Source of the DNA: Saprospiraceae bacterium
Lineage (GTDB): Bacteria; Bacteroidota; Bacteroidia; Chitinophagales; Saprospiraceae
Length of the DNA stretch: 64,000 bases
Direction of reading: 5' to 3'
Assembly: GCA_041392805.1 (NCBI GenBank)
Contig: JAWKLJ010000002.1
Span: 387,001-451,000 of the forward strand
Position numbers and translations under genes: made by a program. The notes below the pieces were generated by a model. That model was not told the origin of the DNA. It ran no database searches and was given only the letters and a program-made list of their open reading frames with translations. Below are positions 9,367-17,669 of this stretch, one piece after another (position 1 is the stretch's first letter; each line of letters begins with the position of its first letter).

Positions 9367-11649
9367 ATGAGCGCAAAAAGACATTGGAGTATTCTTAAAT
9401 CATTCATCCTGATGCTTTTACTGGCAGGATGTCAAGGTTCTGACGAAAAAGACCAGGTTGACAACAAAGCTTATGAGGCAAAGGTGAAACCCGACGCCGC
9501 CACCCTTGATATGATCCAAAAAGTGAAAGCGGCCTATTCGAAAATTGACCCGCAAAACGTGGCCTATGTGTTGAATGAAAAAAGGGTGGTTCAGTTAAAG
9601 GAAAAGTTAGATAAAATGGAGGTTGGGGCGGCTAGAAATGTGGTCTTGTATGACTATGGGGTGGAGCTGTTGCGATCAGGGCAAACCGACGAGGCCATCG
9701 ATGTTTTCGAGAACTTTTATAATTTCTTTCGCGATAAGGAATTTCCGGATAAGATGAAAACGATGGATGAATTCAAGACCCAACTAGCGATCAGTTATAT
9801 GAGAAAGGGGGAACAAGAGAATTGTCTGACTAATCACACCAATGAGTCTTGTATTATTCCTATCTCTCCCAAGGCCCAGCATACGAATCGGGAAGGCTCA
9901 ACCAAGGCCATTGAATACCTAAAGTCATTTCTGGAAATTAATCCCTTTGATTATGAGATGCAGTATTTATTGAATATTGCTTATATGACCTTAGGCGGTT
10001 ATCCTGATGAGGTGCCGGAGGAATTTCTTATTCCAGCGGAATATTTTGACCAGCGGAATTTCCCAAAATTTCAGGATATAGCCATGGATTTAGGGGTAGA
10101 TGTGAATGAGATGTCTGGAGGGATTTGCCTGGATGATTTCAACCAGGATGGTTTTCTTGATATCATGGTTTCCTCCTGGGGCTTTGAGAACCAAATCCGA
10201 TATTTTGAAAATGATAAGAAAGGTGGATTTACCGACAAAACATCCTTTACTGGCTTGGTGGGGGTTACGGGAGGTTTGAATCTGAAACATGCAGATTACA
10301 ATAATGATGGCTATTTGGATTTTATTATACTGCGAGGAGCCTGGCTGGAGGATTTTGGTGGAATACCTAATTCGCTGATCCGGAATAACGGTGATGGTAC
10401 CTTCACTGATGTGACGGTGGAGGCCGGACTTTTTTCCCCACGGCCCACCCAGACCGCCATTTGGGCTGATTTCAACTTAGATGGGTGGCTGGATATTTTC
10501 ATTGCCAATGAATCCTCCTCCAAAGGTGAAAACAAGTGCGAGCTTTTTCTCAATAATACAGATGGCACCTTCACAGATGTGGCACAGAAAGCAGGCATCA
10601 GAGCGACCGGATTTTTCAAAGGGGTGGACTCCGGTGATCTAAATAATGATGGTTTTCCGGATTTGTACATTTCCAATTTTAATGGAAAAAATTTGTTATA
10701 TATTAATGCTGGTACCGAAGGTGGTTTGTCCTTTAATTTGGCTCCTGATAGTGCTGGGGTAGCTGGGCCCAATGAAAGTTTTTCCACCTGGATATTCGAT
10801 TACAACAATGATGGCCTGGAAGATATTTTTGTCTCGGGCTATTCTAATGCTGAAAAATCGCCCGCAAACATCTTGATGGCGAGCATCAAGAATCCGCTTG
10901 ATTACCGCCTGGAAGACCACCAAGTTAAACTGTATAAAAATAATGGAGATGGTACCTTTACCAATATTTCAAAAGATGCGGGCTTAAGGGAACCAGCCAC
11001 TACGATGGGCTGTAACTTCGGTGATCTGGACAATGATGGGTTTCTCGATTTTTACCTGGCTACTGGCGATCCGAGCTTTCTCTCGATTGTCCCCAACAAG
11101 ATGTATCGAAATATCGATGGAAATTTCTTCGAAGACGTAACCTTCAGTGGTGGATTTGGGCATATTCAAAAAGGCCATGCCGTAGGATTTGGGGATTTGG
11201 ACATGGATGGCGACCAGGATATTTATGCGGTAATGGGGGGGGCCTATGAAGGGGATACTTTTCAAAATTTATTGTTCGAAAACCCCATGGGCAACAAAAA
11301 CAATTGGATAAATATCCTGTTGGAGGGGCGTACAAGTAATCGCTCGGCGATCGGTGCAAAGATAATAGCCACCATCAATGAAGATGGGAAAACCAGAAAA
11401 GTGTACCACACCGTAGGTACCGGCGCTAGCTTTGGCGGGAATAGCTTGATGGCCGAAATCGGCTTGGGCAAAGCCACGGTGATAGATACCCTTGAAGTTA
11501 TTTGGCCTAATCAGGCCAGAACCTCCTCTATTTTTAAGTCTGTAGCAGTAAATGCGGTGATTAGAATTATAGAAGGTGAAAATGAGCTTAAACCGACGGG
11601 CCTGGGTGCCTTAACTTTTACAAAATCAGGGCATATGCATCATCATTAA
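9367..11649 (+). CDS. CRTAC1-type FG-GAP lipoprotein with N-terminal helical region and C-terminal ASPIC/UnbV
   Basis: I start this gene at the ATG at 9367 because it gives a clean lipoprotein signal (MSAKRHW then a hydrophobic run ending LLLAGC). The frame stays open 36 codons upstream, but that stretch has no signal character. The 760-residue product has a helical, TPR-like region (about 25-215), FG-GAP repeats with motifs such as DFNQDGFLDIMV, DYNNDGYLDFII and DLDMDGDQDIYAV (about 225-640), and an ASPIC/UnbV domain near the C-terminus (NNWINILLEGRTSNRSAIG, then VIDTLEVIWPN). The protein ends in HMHHH, a short natural histidine tail that could bind metal. It is probably exported to the cell surface and may work with the divergent 5772-9098 protein. 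Confidence 0.88.
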   Translation: MSAKRHWSILKSFILMLLLAGCQGSDEKDQVDNKAYEAKVKPDAATLDMIQKVKAAYSKIDPQNVAYVLNEKRVVQLKEKLDKMEVGAARNVVLYDYGVELLRSGQTDEAIDVFENFYNFFRDKEFPDKMKTMDEFKTQLAISYMRKGEQENCLTNHTNESCIIPISPKAQHTNREGSTKAIEYLKSFLEINPFDYEMQYLLNIAYMTLGGYPDEVPEEFLIPAEYFDQRNFPKFQDIAMDLGVDVNEMSGGICLDDFNQDGFLDIMVSSWGFENQIRYFENDKKGGFTDKTSFTGLVGVTGGLNLKHADYNNDGYLDFIILRGAWLEDFGGIPNSLIRNNGDGTFTDVTVEAGLFSPRPTQTAIWADFNLDGWLDIFIANESSSKGENKCELFLNNTDGTFTDVAQKAGIRATGFFKGVDSGDLNNDGFPDLYISNFNGKNLLYINAGTEGGLSFNLAPDSAGVAGPNESFSTWIFDYNNDGLEDIFVSGYSNAEKSPANILMASIKNPLDYRLEDHQVKLYKNNGDGTFTNISKDAGLREPATTMGCNFGDLDNDGFLDFYLATGDPSFLSIVPNKMYRNIDGNFFEDVTFSGGFGHIQKGHAVGFGDLDMDGDQDIYAVMGGAYEGDTFQNLLFENPMGNKNNWINILLEGRTSNRSAIGAKIIATINEDGKTRKVYHTVGTGASFGGNSLMAEIGLGKATVIDTLEVIWPNQARTSSIFKSVAVNAVIRIIEGENELKPTGLGALTFTKSGHMHHH

Positions 11650-11998
11650 TAGCGAACGCAGTGTACGGGCCATTTTTGGCAGGGCCAAACCAACGTGCAA
11701 AACCCCTTCGACCGGCTGGATCTATAGCGCATCACTTTCCAAGTGAAATCCGGGATCATTGCGGATTATTTTTTAGCTTTATTGGCGTGTCTATTTTGCT
11801 TCTGGGAAAGTAAGTGACCTGCTAACTAAGTGGAAATAAACGCAACTGTTGGTGACTAAGTAAAAGGTGTAATGCGTTAATGCGAGACGTTGGGTGCTAT
11901 GCTAGTGTATTAAAAAAGTAATAGGAATAAAAGGAGTAAATAAAAAAATCAATTGAGAAAAAATAGGGATAGGAGAGATGAATCTCATTTGATAAAAC
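11650..11998. other. AT-rich intergenic stretch without a gene
   Basis: No open frame with coding character is seen. GTTGGGT at 11889-11895 is the exact reverse complement of ACCCAAC at 12620-12626, beyond the toxin gene. That pairing is what integron cassettes show between the core site at the start of a cassette and the inverse core site at its end. See the attC-like entry at 12620-12756. Confidence 0.4.
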
Positions 11999-12037
11999 TT
12001 GCAATAACGTACAGAATGGCGTACTTTTGAATGTACG
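11999..12037 (+). promoter_or_regulatory. Promoter and likely autoregulatory operator of the YefM-YoeB module
   Basis: A Bacteroidota-type promoter is visible: TTG at 11999-12001 and TACTTTTG (TAnnTTTG) at 12022-12029, with 20 bases between them and the start codon 26 bases later. Overlapping it are three GTAC cores at regular spacing: CGTACA (12008-12013), CGTACT (12020-12025) and TGTACG (12032-12037). The E. coli YefM-YoeB operator uses TGTACA cores, so these are good candidates for antitoxin binding. This reading is inference from pattern. Confidence 0.6.
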
Positions 12038-12055
12038 AAAAATAAACGATAAAAA

Positions 12056-12313
12056 ATGAAAGCAATAACAATAACCTCCTTAAGATCAAAGATGAAATAT
12101 TACTTTGATTTGGTAAGTAAATCGATGGATGTGATAATAATACCAAGAAATAATAATGATGATGATGCCATAGTAATCATGTCGATACGAGAATATAATT
12201 CGCTGAAGGAAACTGAATATTTATTATCAAGTGCAAAAAACAGACAAAGACTTGAAGCATCAATAAATCAGTTAAAAGAAGGAAAAACAAGGATTTATAC
12301 AATAGACGAGTAG
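12056..12313 (+). CDS. yefM: YefM/Phd-family antitoxin
   Basis: This 85-residue protein is the antitoxin of a type II pair. It has the Phd/YefM pattern: an N-terminal DNA-binding fold starting MKAITITSLRSKMKYYFDLVS, the strand VIIIPRNNNDDDAIVIMS, then EYNSLKETEYLLSS, and a C-terminal toxin-neutralising tail ending EGKTRIYTIDE. It would bind the toxin encoded eight bases downstream and repress the shared promoter. The gene pair is noticeably AT-richer than its neighbours, which suits horizontal acquisition. Confidence 0.93.
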   Translation: MKAITITSLRSKMKYYFDLVSKSMDVIIIPRNNNDDDAIVIMSIREYNSLKETEYLLSSAKNRQRLEASINQLKEGKTRIYTIDE

Positions 12314-12321
12314 AAAAAAGT

Positions 12322-12597
12322 ATGAAGATCGAATTTACAGAACATGGATGGGAAGATTTTGAATATTGGATAGAAACAGATAAAGAAATAGTAAATAAGA
12401 TAAAGGAATTAATAAAATCGATACGTCAAACACCATTTAAAGGACTAGGGAAGCCAGAACCATTAAAGCATAGTCTGAAAGGTTTTTGGTCAAGAAGAAT
12501 CACCCAAGAACATAGATTAGTATATAAGATAACAGGGAAGAAAAGTGAAGATCAAAAATGTTCAATAATCCAATGCCGATATCATTATGATGATTGA
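12322..12597 (+). CDS. yoeB: YoeB/Txe-family ribosome-dependent mRNA interferase toxin
   Basis: The 91-residue product closely follows the YoeB pattern: WEDFEYWIETDKEIVNKI, then TPFKGLGKPEPLKH, then FWSRRITQEHRLVYKI, ending in the conserved CRYHYDD. The family cleaves mRNA in the ribosomal A site; the general base (E in ITQEHRLVY), the arginines of FWSRRI and the C-terminal H-Y are all present, so the toxin looks functional. The C-terminal half carries a short insertion (GKKSEDQKCS) compared with the 84-residue E. coli protein. It is co-transcribed with the antitoxin. Confidence 0.94.
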   Translation: MKIEFTEHGWEDFEYWIETDKEIVNKIKELIKSIRQTPFKGLGKPEPLKHSLKGFWSRRITQEHRLVYKITGKKSEDQKCSIIQCRYHYDD

Positions 12598-12619
12598 AAG
12601 GGTGTTAAGAAAGCACATC

Positions 12620-12756
12620 ACCCAACACAGTGCATGCGTCCATGCTGCCGAATGGTAAATGGGTTGAATTTTTTAGAACATGTTGACTAGGTAAAATGAA
12701 AATGATAAATTGGAAAAAATAAAACAGCAGCACGGCGCATGCACAGGCTGTTGAAC
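12620..12756. other. Candidate attC-like recombination site
   Basis: Twenty-three bases after the toxin stop codon comes ACCCAAC (fits RYYYAAC), then TGCATGCG at 12631-12638, a roughly 95-base centre, CGCATGCA at 12736-12743, and GTTGAAC at 12750-12756 (fits GTTRRRY). The inner 8-mers are perfect inverted repeats, and the wider arms GTGCATGCG..CCATGCTGC and GCAGCACGGCGCATGCAC also pair imperfectly. ACCCAAC is the exact reverse complement of GTTGGGT at 11889. Together these match the layout of an integron cassette carrying the toxin-antitoxin pair. No integrase is in the window, and the match rests on short degenerate boxes. Confidence 0.35.
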
Positions 12757-12896
12757 CAAGGGAGTTTGAAGGGAGACTTTCACGTAGGACGCTGTGAGAT
12801 CGTGGGAGCAAAATTCCCCTGCGTGACTCGATTGTGTGCAAATATTACCTGAATTAGAATAAAATCGATGGATTTATTAAGAAAAAGAGAGGATAG

Positions 12897-13310
12897 ATGA
12901 AACTATCAGAACATCAAATCAAGGAAATAGCAGAACTTTTAGATAGTGGAATGATATGTTATATCCACAAGGAAACAGGAGAAATCAAGTCAATAATTGA
13001 TCCGGATGACATTTATGGTGATACCGAATTTTGGGAAGAAGAGTTGGAAGAGATTGAGCAGAATATTGAGAAGTACCTGAAGATTGAAAAAATGCCACCA
13101 GAAAAGTCTTTTAGGATAATGGAAGAGTTTACGGCTGAAGTATCAGATAGAGATGTAAGAGCTAGGTTAGAATACGCCTTAAATAGTAGCAAACCATTTA
13201 GAAACTTTAAATATGAAGTTAGTTACAATGAAATTATTCGTCAAAGCTGGTTTAAATTTAAATCGAGGAAATATGAAGAATGGGTTAAAAATTATCTAAA
13301 TGGTAAATAA
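12897..13310 (+). CDS. UPF0158-family protein of unknown function
   Basis: The 137-residue acidic protein fits the UPF0158 family: an N-terminal helix followed by the hairpin GMICYIHKETGEIKSIIDP, an acidic stretch (WEEELEEIEQNIEKYLKIE), the segment SFRIMEEFTAEVSDRDVRARLEYALNSSKPFRNFKYE, and a C-terminal RQSWFKFKSRKYEEWVKNYL. The biochemical role of the family is unknown. It stands alone with its own AT-rich leader, after a candidate attC-like site, in an accessory patch that may have been assembled by transfer. Confidence 0.85.
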   Translation: MKLSEHQIKEIAELLDSGMICYIHKETGEIKSIIDPDDIYGDTEFWEEELEEIEQNIEKYLKIEKMPPEKSFRIMEEFTAEVSDRDVRARLEYALNSSKPFRNFKYEVSYNEIIRQSWFKFKSRKYEEWVKNYLNGK

Positions 13311-13626
13311 TACATAGAGGCTGGTGCAATTGCCCCTTCAGCCAAAGGTCGAGACATTGAACGAAGGGTGGCCCAGCTCCTTGGAAACACCTTCTGCTAT
13401 GGGTTTTCAAAAGCTTCTTAAAATACTAAGCGGGTTGCGTGATGAGAAGTGGAAGCGTTTGCTCAAGGCCGCTTGGCAAAATAATTTGTAAGCCAAAGTT
13501 TGATAGCGGATGGAGGCATTAGGCCGGGAATACGCTTTAATTCTGTACATCCAAAAGTGGTGTATCTCGAAAAAAATACTATAGCATGTGCCTAAAATTT
13601 AAAAAAAATAGGGGCAATTTTGTAGC
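13311..13626. other. Intergenic stretch with probable gene remnant
   Basis: Two short plus-strand frames lie here. Codons directly after the UPF0158 stop read EAGAIAPSAKGRDIERRVAQ and end near 13427. A second frame at 13399-13491 reads MGFQKLLKILSGLRDEKWK and on to WQNNL. The two are in different frames, overlap, and have plausible amino-acid composition, which suggests a frameshifted remnant of one gene rather than two genes. No family is recognised. The 80 bases before 13627 are AT-rich leader for the potassium-uptake gene. Confidence 0.35.
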
Positions 13627-15375
13627 ATGAAATTTGAAATAAAACAGCTTTATCGAGCAGCGTTATGGGTTAGCATATTGGGAATAGGTGTCTTTGTCAT
13701 AGATTTTGGGTTTAATCAACCCGATTTTATCCAACAAATATTGGACGGATTTTACTTTTTGGTCATTGCGATAGGGCTTATTTCTACTTTTACACGCTAT
13801 TTTGCAAACAGGAAGTTATTCCTCAGAAGGGTTTTTGCTTTTGATTTTTTGTCTGTGGTTTATACCCTGTATATTTTTTATATGTACCTCTTTGTAGGTG
13901 AAGCGTTCAAGACAGATTTAATTCTCGAAAATCCTATTTGGGTCATTTTTGCCGTAATTCTTACTTTTTTCCGTGAATTTTTTGAAATCAAACTAGACTT
14001 TAATCGTACTTATCTCAATCCAGCCCAGCTTTTTATTTTTAGTTTTTTAGTTATTATACTTTTGGGTGCATTAATGTTGATGCTGCCGAATGCAACGAAT
14101 GATAGCTTATCTTTTTTAGATGCTTTGTTTACATCCACAAGTGCGGTTTGCGTCACGGGGCTGATCGTGGTGGATACCGCTACTTATTTCACCACTTTTG
14201 GGCAATTTATCATTTTGTGTTTAATACAGATTGGTGGTTTGGGGATCTTGACATTTGCGAGCTATTTCAGCTATTTTTTTAAAGGGGCAAGCACTTATGA
14301 AAATCAATTGACTTTGAGCGAGTTGACCAATTCCCGGAAAATCGGTGAAGTATTCAGTGTCTTAAAATACATCATACTCATTACATTTATCGTGGAAGGT
14401 ATTTCGGCTGTTTTGATATTTTCAACCTTGAGTAATGCTGATTTTGGTTCGTATAAAGCGCAATTATTTTTTTCTGTTTTTCACGCAATTTCTGCATTTT
14501 GTAATGCAGGATTTTCGACTTTGAGTAATAGTATTTATGAAGAGGGGTTTAGGTTTAATTATGGGTTACAAATAGTGATAATGCTGACGTTTGTATTAGG
14601 TGGATTAGGCTTTCCTATTGTAGTCAATATTTTGGCGTATTTGAGATACCAATTTGTTCAACTTTTTTTTAAAAAAAGGGAAAATAAAAAACATCGCCCC
14701 TGGGTACTTAATATCAATAGCCGAATCACCTTGGCTACTACGATTTTATTGACATCGTTTGCTTTTGTACTGTTTTTTATGTTAGAATACAATCATACCC
14801 TTGCCGATCATTCCTTGTTTGGCAAAATCGTTACCGCGCTTTTTGGGGCAGCTACACCTCGAACGGCAGGCTTCAACTCGGTAGATTTGACGGCTATGAC
14901 TTTTCCGACTATAATGATCACTTTTCTTTTGATGTGGATAGGGGCATCACCTGCTTCTACAGGTGGTGGTATCAAAACAAGTACTTTCGCTATTGCGGCC
15001 TTGAATATTTTGAGTTTGGCAAGGGGAAAATCCAAAATTGAGATTTTTAGGAGAGAAATTGCAGATATATCCATAAAAAGGGCATTTGCAACTATTTCGC
15101 TTTCCTTGATTGTAATAGGGGTGGGCATTATGTTTATTACTATTTTTGACCCTGAGAAGGGATTGTTGAATATAGGGTTTGAATGTTTTTCTGCCTATAG
15201 TACAGTAGGATTAAGTTTGGGGATAACGGGCAGTTTGAGTGTGGGAAGTAAAGTCGTACTTATTGTCATTATGTTTGTAGGTAGAGTGAGTATGCTCTCA
15301 ATTGTCATTGCATTGATCAAAAAAGTAAAACATGAAAATTACCATTATCCCACCGAAGAGATAACGATTAACTAA
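13627..15375 (+). CDS. TrkH/KtrB-family potassium-uptake channel subunit
   Basis: This 582-residue inner-membrane protein is the ion-conducting subunit of a Trk/Ktr potassium system. The four pore-loop repeats of the superfamily are visible: TSTSAVCVTGL near residue 178, FHAISAFCNAGFSTL near 293, FGAATPRTAGFN near 415, and ECFSAYSTVGLSLG near 520. The glycine of each selectivity loop (TG, AG, AG, VG) is kept. An extra hydrophobic N-terminal region (about residues 10-130) precedes the core, as in many Bacteroidota homologues. The regulatory TrkA-type subunit starts 10 bases downstream, so the pair is one operon. Confidence 0.94.
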   Translation: MKFEIKQLYRAALWVSILGIGVFVIDFGFNQPDFIQQILDGFYFLVIAIGLISTFTRYFANRKLFLRRVFAFDFLSVVYTLYIFYMYLFVGEAFKTDLILENPIWVIFAVILTFFREFFEIKLDFNRTYLNPAQLFIFSFLVIILLGALMLMLPNATNDSLSFLDALFTSTSAVCVTGLIVVDTATYFTTFGQFIILCLIQIGGLGILTFASYFSYFFKGASTYENQLTLSELTNSRKIGEVFSVLKYIILITFIVEGISAVLIFSTLSNADFGSYKAQLFFSVFHAISAFCNAGFSTLSNSIYEEGFRFNYGLQIVIMLTFVLGGLGFPIVVNILAYLRYQFVQLFFKKRENKKHRPWVLNINSRITLATTILLTSFAFVLFFMLEYNHTLADHSLFGKIVTALFGAATPRTAGFNSVDLTAMTFPTIMITFLLMWIGASPASTGGGIKTSTFAIAALNILSLARGKSKIEIFRREIADISIKRAFATISLSLIVIGVGIMFITIFDPEKGLLNIGFECFSAYSTVGLSLGITGSLSVGSKVVLIVIMFVGRVSMLSIVIALIKKVKHENYHYPTEEITIN

Positions 15376-15385
15376 AAGGATATAA

Positions 15386-16069
15386 ATGAAATATATCATT
15401 GTAGGGTTGGGGAACTTCGGAGCCTCACTTGGCAAAAAACTCACAGCACAAGGAAACGAGGTTATCGGGATTGATATCAAAATGTCAAAAGTTGATTTGT
15501 TCAAAGAAAAAATATCACATACCATATGTATGGATGCTTTGGATGAATTTACGGTTTCAGGTTTGCCATTACAAGATACAGATGCAGTAATTATTGCGAT
15601 TGGGGAGGACCAAGGCGCCAACGTCATGGCAACGGCTTTATTCAAAAATTTTCAAGTAAAGCGGTTAATCAGCAGGGCTATCAATCCGCTTCATGAACGG
15701 GTATTAGAAGCCATTGGCGTAGATGAAATCGTACATCCAGAAGAAGAAACAGCCGAACGTTGGGCCAAAAAACTTTGCTTGAAATATGTGGTCGATTCTT
15801 TTGAGCTGAGCGATGATTACAGCATTATAGAAATCAAAGTGCCTAGCCAATTTGTTGGTAAAACGATAATAGAAATTGGATTAAAGTCGAATTATAACCT
15901 ATTAGCACTTACAACGATTAAAAAAATAGAAGTCAAAAGTATATTGGGCAAGCACAGAACTGAAAATAGGGTTCAAGGTGTCGCTTCACCTGAAACGATC
16001 CTTGAAAAAGATAATATTCTTGTTCTTTATGGTGCTAACAAGGATTTACAAAATTTTATTAATCAATAG
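15386..16069 (+). CDS. TrkA/KtrA-family potassium-channel regulatory subunit
   Basis: The 227-residue cytoplasmic protein has an RCK N-terminal Rossmann domain that starts at once (YIIVGLGNFGASLGKKL, with the nucleotide-binding GxGxxG pattern, and an acidic strand end VIGID), followed by a TrkA-C ligand-sensing domain (about 135-225). It gates the TrkH-type channel encoded just upstream in response to bound nucleotides. A single RCK unit of this length matches KtrA rather than the doubled E. coli TrkA. Confidence 0.94.
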   Translation: MKYIIVGLGNFGASLGKKLTAQGNEVIGIDIKMSKVDLFKEKISHTICMDALDEFTVSGLPLQDTDAVIIAIGEDQGANVMATALFKNFQVKRLISRAINPLHERVLEAIGVDEIVHPEEETAERWAKKLCLKYVVDSFELSDDYSIIEIKVPSQFVGKTIIEIGLKSNYNLLALTTIKKIEVKSILGKHRTENRVQGVASPETILEKDNILVLYGANKDLQNFINQ

Positions 16070-16106
16070 ACTTGATGGACGGAATGATCAAGTATAAATT
16101 GGAATA

Positions 16107-16553
16107 ATGGATAAAAGAGAAGACTCCTATAATACTAATGGCCAAATTCCAACGCCATTTGCCCAGACTTACTTTCATGGCACAAAAGCTGATCTAAAAA
16201 TTGGAGACTTAATCGAAGTTGGTTTCATCAGTAACTTTGGACAAAGAAAAAAAGCAAAATTCATTTTCTTAACAGCAACATTAGATGCCGCTATCTGGGG
16301 GGCTGAACTCTCCCTGGGAAATGAAAGAGAACGAATTTATTTAGTAGAACCAACAGGGGCAATTGAGGATGACCCCGATTTAACAGATAAAAAATTCCCG
16401 GGTAATCCAACAAAATCGTACCGTTCAACCCAGCCTTTTAGGGTCGTCGGAGAAGTTACTGTTTGGAAAGGACACTCAGCAGCGCAAGTTAAGGCAATGA
16501 AAGATGGATTAGCGAAGCTTAAAGAGCAAGGTATTCATTCCTTAAACGACTAA
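16107..16553 (+). CDS. arr: Arr-type NAD(+)-rifampin ADP-ribosyltransferase
   Basis: The 148-residue protein is very close to the Arr pattern: TYFHGTKADLKIGDLIEVG, then FLTATLDAAIWGAELS, then RIYLVEPTG, EDDPDLTDKKFPGNPTKSYRS, and RVVGEV. The catalytic H of FHGT and the D of ..DLTDKKFPGNPT.. are kept. Enzymes of this family inactivate rifamycins by ADP-ribosylating the hydroxyl at C23, so the gene predicts a rifampin-resistance capacity. It stands alone, 38 bases after the TrkA gene, with no mobile-element sign close to it except the accessory patch upstream. Whether it is expressed cannot be seen. Confidence 0.93.
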   Translation: MDKREDSYNTNGQIPTPFAQTYFHGTKADLKIGDLIEVGFISNFGQRKKAKFIFLTATLDAAIWGAELSLGNERERIYLVEPTGAIEDDPDLTDKKFPGNPTKSYRSTQPFRVVGEVTVWKGHSAAQVKAMKDGLAKLKEQGIHSLND

Positions 16554-16778
16554 TCCTGCCTATCGGAGCCATTTCCCTGGCACCTTCCTTACAAGATGTG
16601 CTAGTATACGATCATCGGTGGGCGAGATTCGGCGAAAGGCGAGACGAGGAAGAGGGAAAGCGTGTTTTCCAAAATTCCCACCACATCCACTAAGAGAAGG
16701 ATAAAGACCTATGGTTTGATGATCGATAGCAGCTATGAACCATCGACTGTCAACGACCGACCGCCAAGCTCCACTTTC

Positions 16779-17669
16779 TCACCGCTTCACCGCCCACATT
16801 TCAATTTCCACCAACAAGGTAAAAAGAAGCGGTGTTTGCACGGCTGTCCGGACGGGCTTAGGATCTTTGAAGTAGGCAGTATATACCTCATTGAACCTGG
16901 GCCAATTGTCGAGGTCGGTCAAATAGACATTGACTTTGAACACATCATTGAAGTCACAGCCAGCGCTTTGCAGCTGGTGTTGGCAATTCTTCAAGGTGTA
17001 GTGGGTTTGTTCTTCGATGGTGTCGCCAATAATGGCACCGCTGGTGTCAATGGCCGCCTGGCCAGAAATCACGACCAGTTGCCCCGGTGTCACCGTCAGG
17101 ACGGGAGAGTAGGGCCCTGCCGTCACATGCTGTGAAGCGCCCTCGGGAATGCGTTTGCCAGGAAGCGGCTGGCTCGGCTCCAAGCCCATGGGGTGGGGGA
17201 GGTAGCCTGTGAATCCGGCAATTTTCCAACGCCCTGCCACCTTTTTGCAGCGATAGAGGGTTTGCCAGTTGAGTCGCGCTGTCTCGCCGTTTTTTTTGCG
17301 GATAGAACCGTCGAATTTCTTGTGGACTAAGGCACTTTTACCTTTGATATCAATATCGCGGAGGGTAGTGGCTTCATAGATGGCCTTTTCGGCGTCTTCC
17401 GCCCAGTCGCTTTGGGCGAAAGCAGCAGCTTGTTCCAGCCAAACCTTTTTGTAATCCTGGAGGGTGGAAAATTGCATGCGCCAGGAATCAGGATTGTGAA
17501 ATCCTTTGGCATCAATGCCCATGAAGTTTTTTTTGATAAAGTCATCGCTGACCATATCCCAGTCTTCGTTGCAAAAGGCAATAATGTCTTTTTTTACCAA
17601 CATTTCCCATATTTGGTGGCGATCCAGGTCGGCGCTGGGAAAGGGGTTTTGGTAGTCCTTTTTTTTCAT
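16779..17669 (-). CDS. NTF2-like domain fused to a RidA (YjgF/YER057c/UK114) domain
   Basis: The 296-residue protein is a two-domain fusion. Residues about 10-160 look like an NTF2/SnoaL-type alpha+beta barrel (KKDIIAFCNEDWDMVSDDF at the start; RLNWQTLYRCKKVAGRWKIAGFTGYLP at the end). Residues about 180-295 are a RidA domain (ASQHVTAGPYSPVLTV, LVVISGQAAID, then VNVYLTDLDNWPRFNEVYTAYF). RidA proteins deaminate reactive enamine/imine intermediates; the family arginine normally in the motif near the C-terminus corresponds to the R of KPVRTAVQ. It is the last gene of a four-gene operon and abuts the stop codon of the enolase-superfamily gene. Confidence 0.88.
   Translation of the reverse strand: MKKKDYQNPFPSADLDRHQIWEMLVKKDIIAFCNEDWDMVSDDFIKKNFMGIDAKGFHNPDSWRMQFSTLQDYKKVWLEQAAAFAQSDWAEDAEKAIYEATTLRDIDIKGKSALVHKKFDGSIRKKNGETARLNWQTLYRCKKVAGRWKIAGFTGYLPHPMGLEPSQPLPGKRIPEGASQHVTAGPYSPVLTVTPGQLVVISGQAAIDTSGAIIGDTIEEQTHYTLKNCQHQLQSAGCDFNDVFKVNVYLTDLDNWPRFNEVYTAYFKDPKPVRTAVQTPLLFTLLVEIEMWAVKR

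Noticed and set aside
11640..11649. HMHHH tail of the FG-GAP lipoprotein, reminiscent of a His-tag
   Set aside because: It is four or five histidines in a natural gene with no vector sequence around it, so contamination is not indicated.
12605..12841. Minus-strand frame over the attC-like region
   Set aside because: The predicted protein has no recognised features and the DNA there is structured inverted repeats.
16662..17135. Plus-strand frame overlapping the NTF2-RidA gene
   Set aside because: It is antisense to a well-supported gene and has no domain or start signal.
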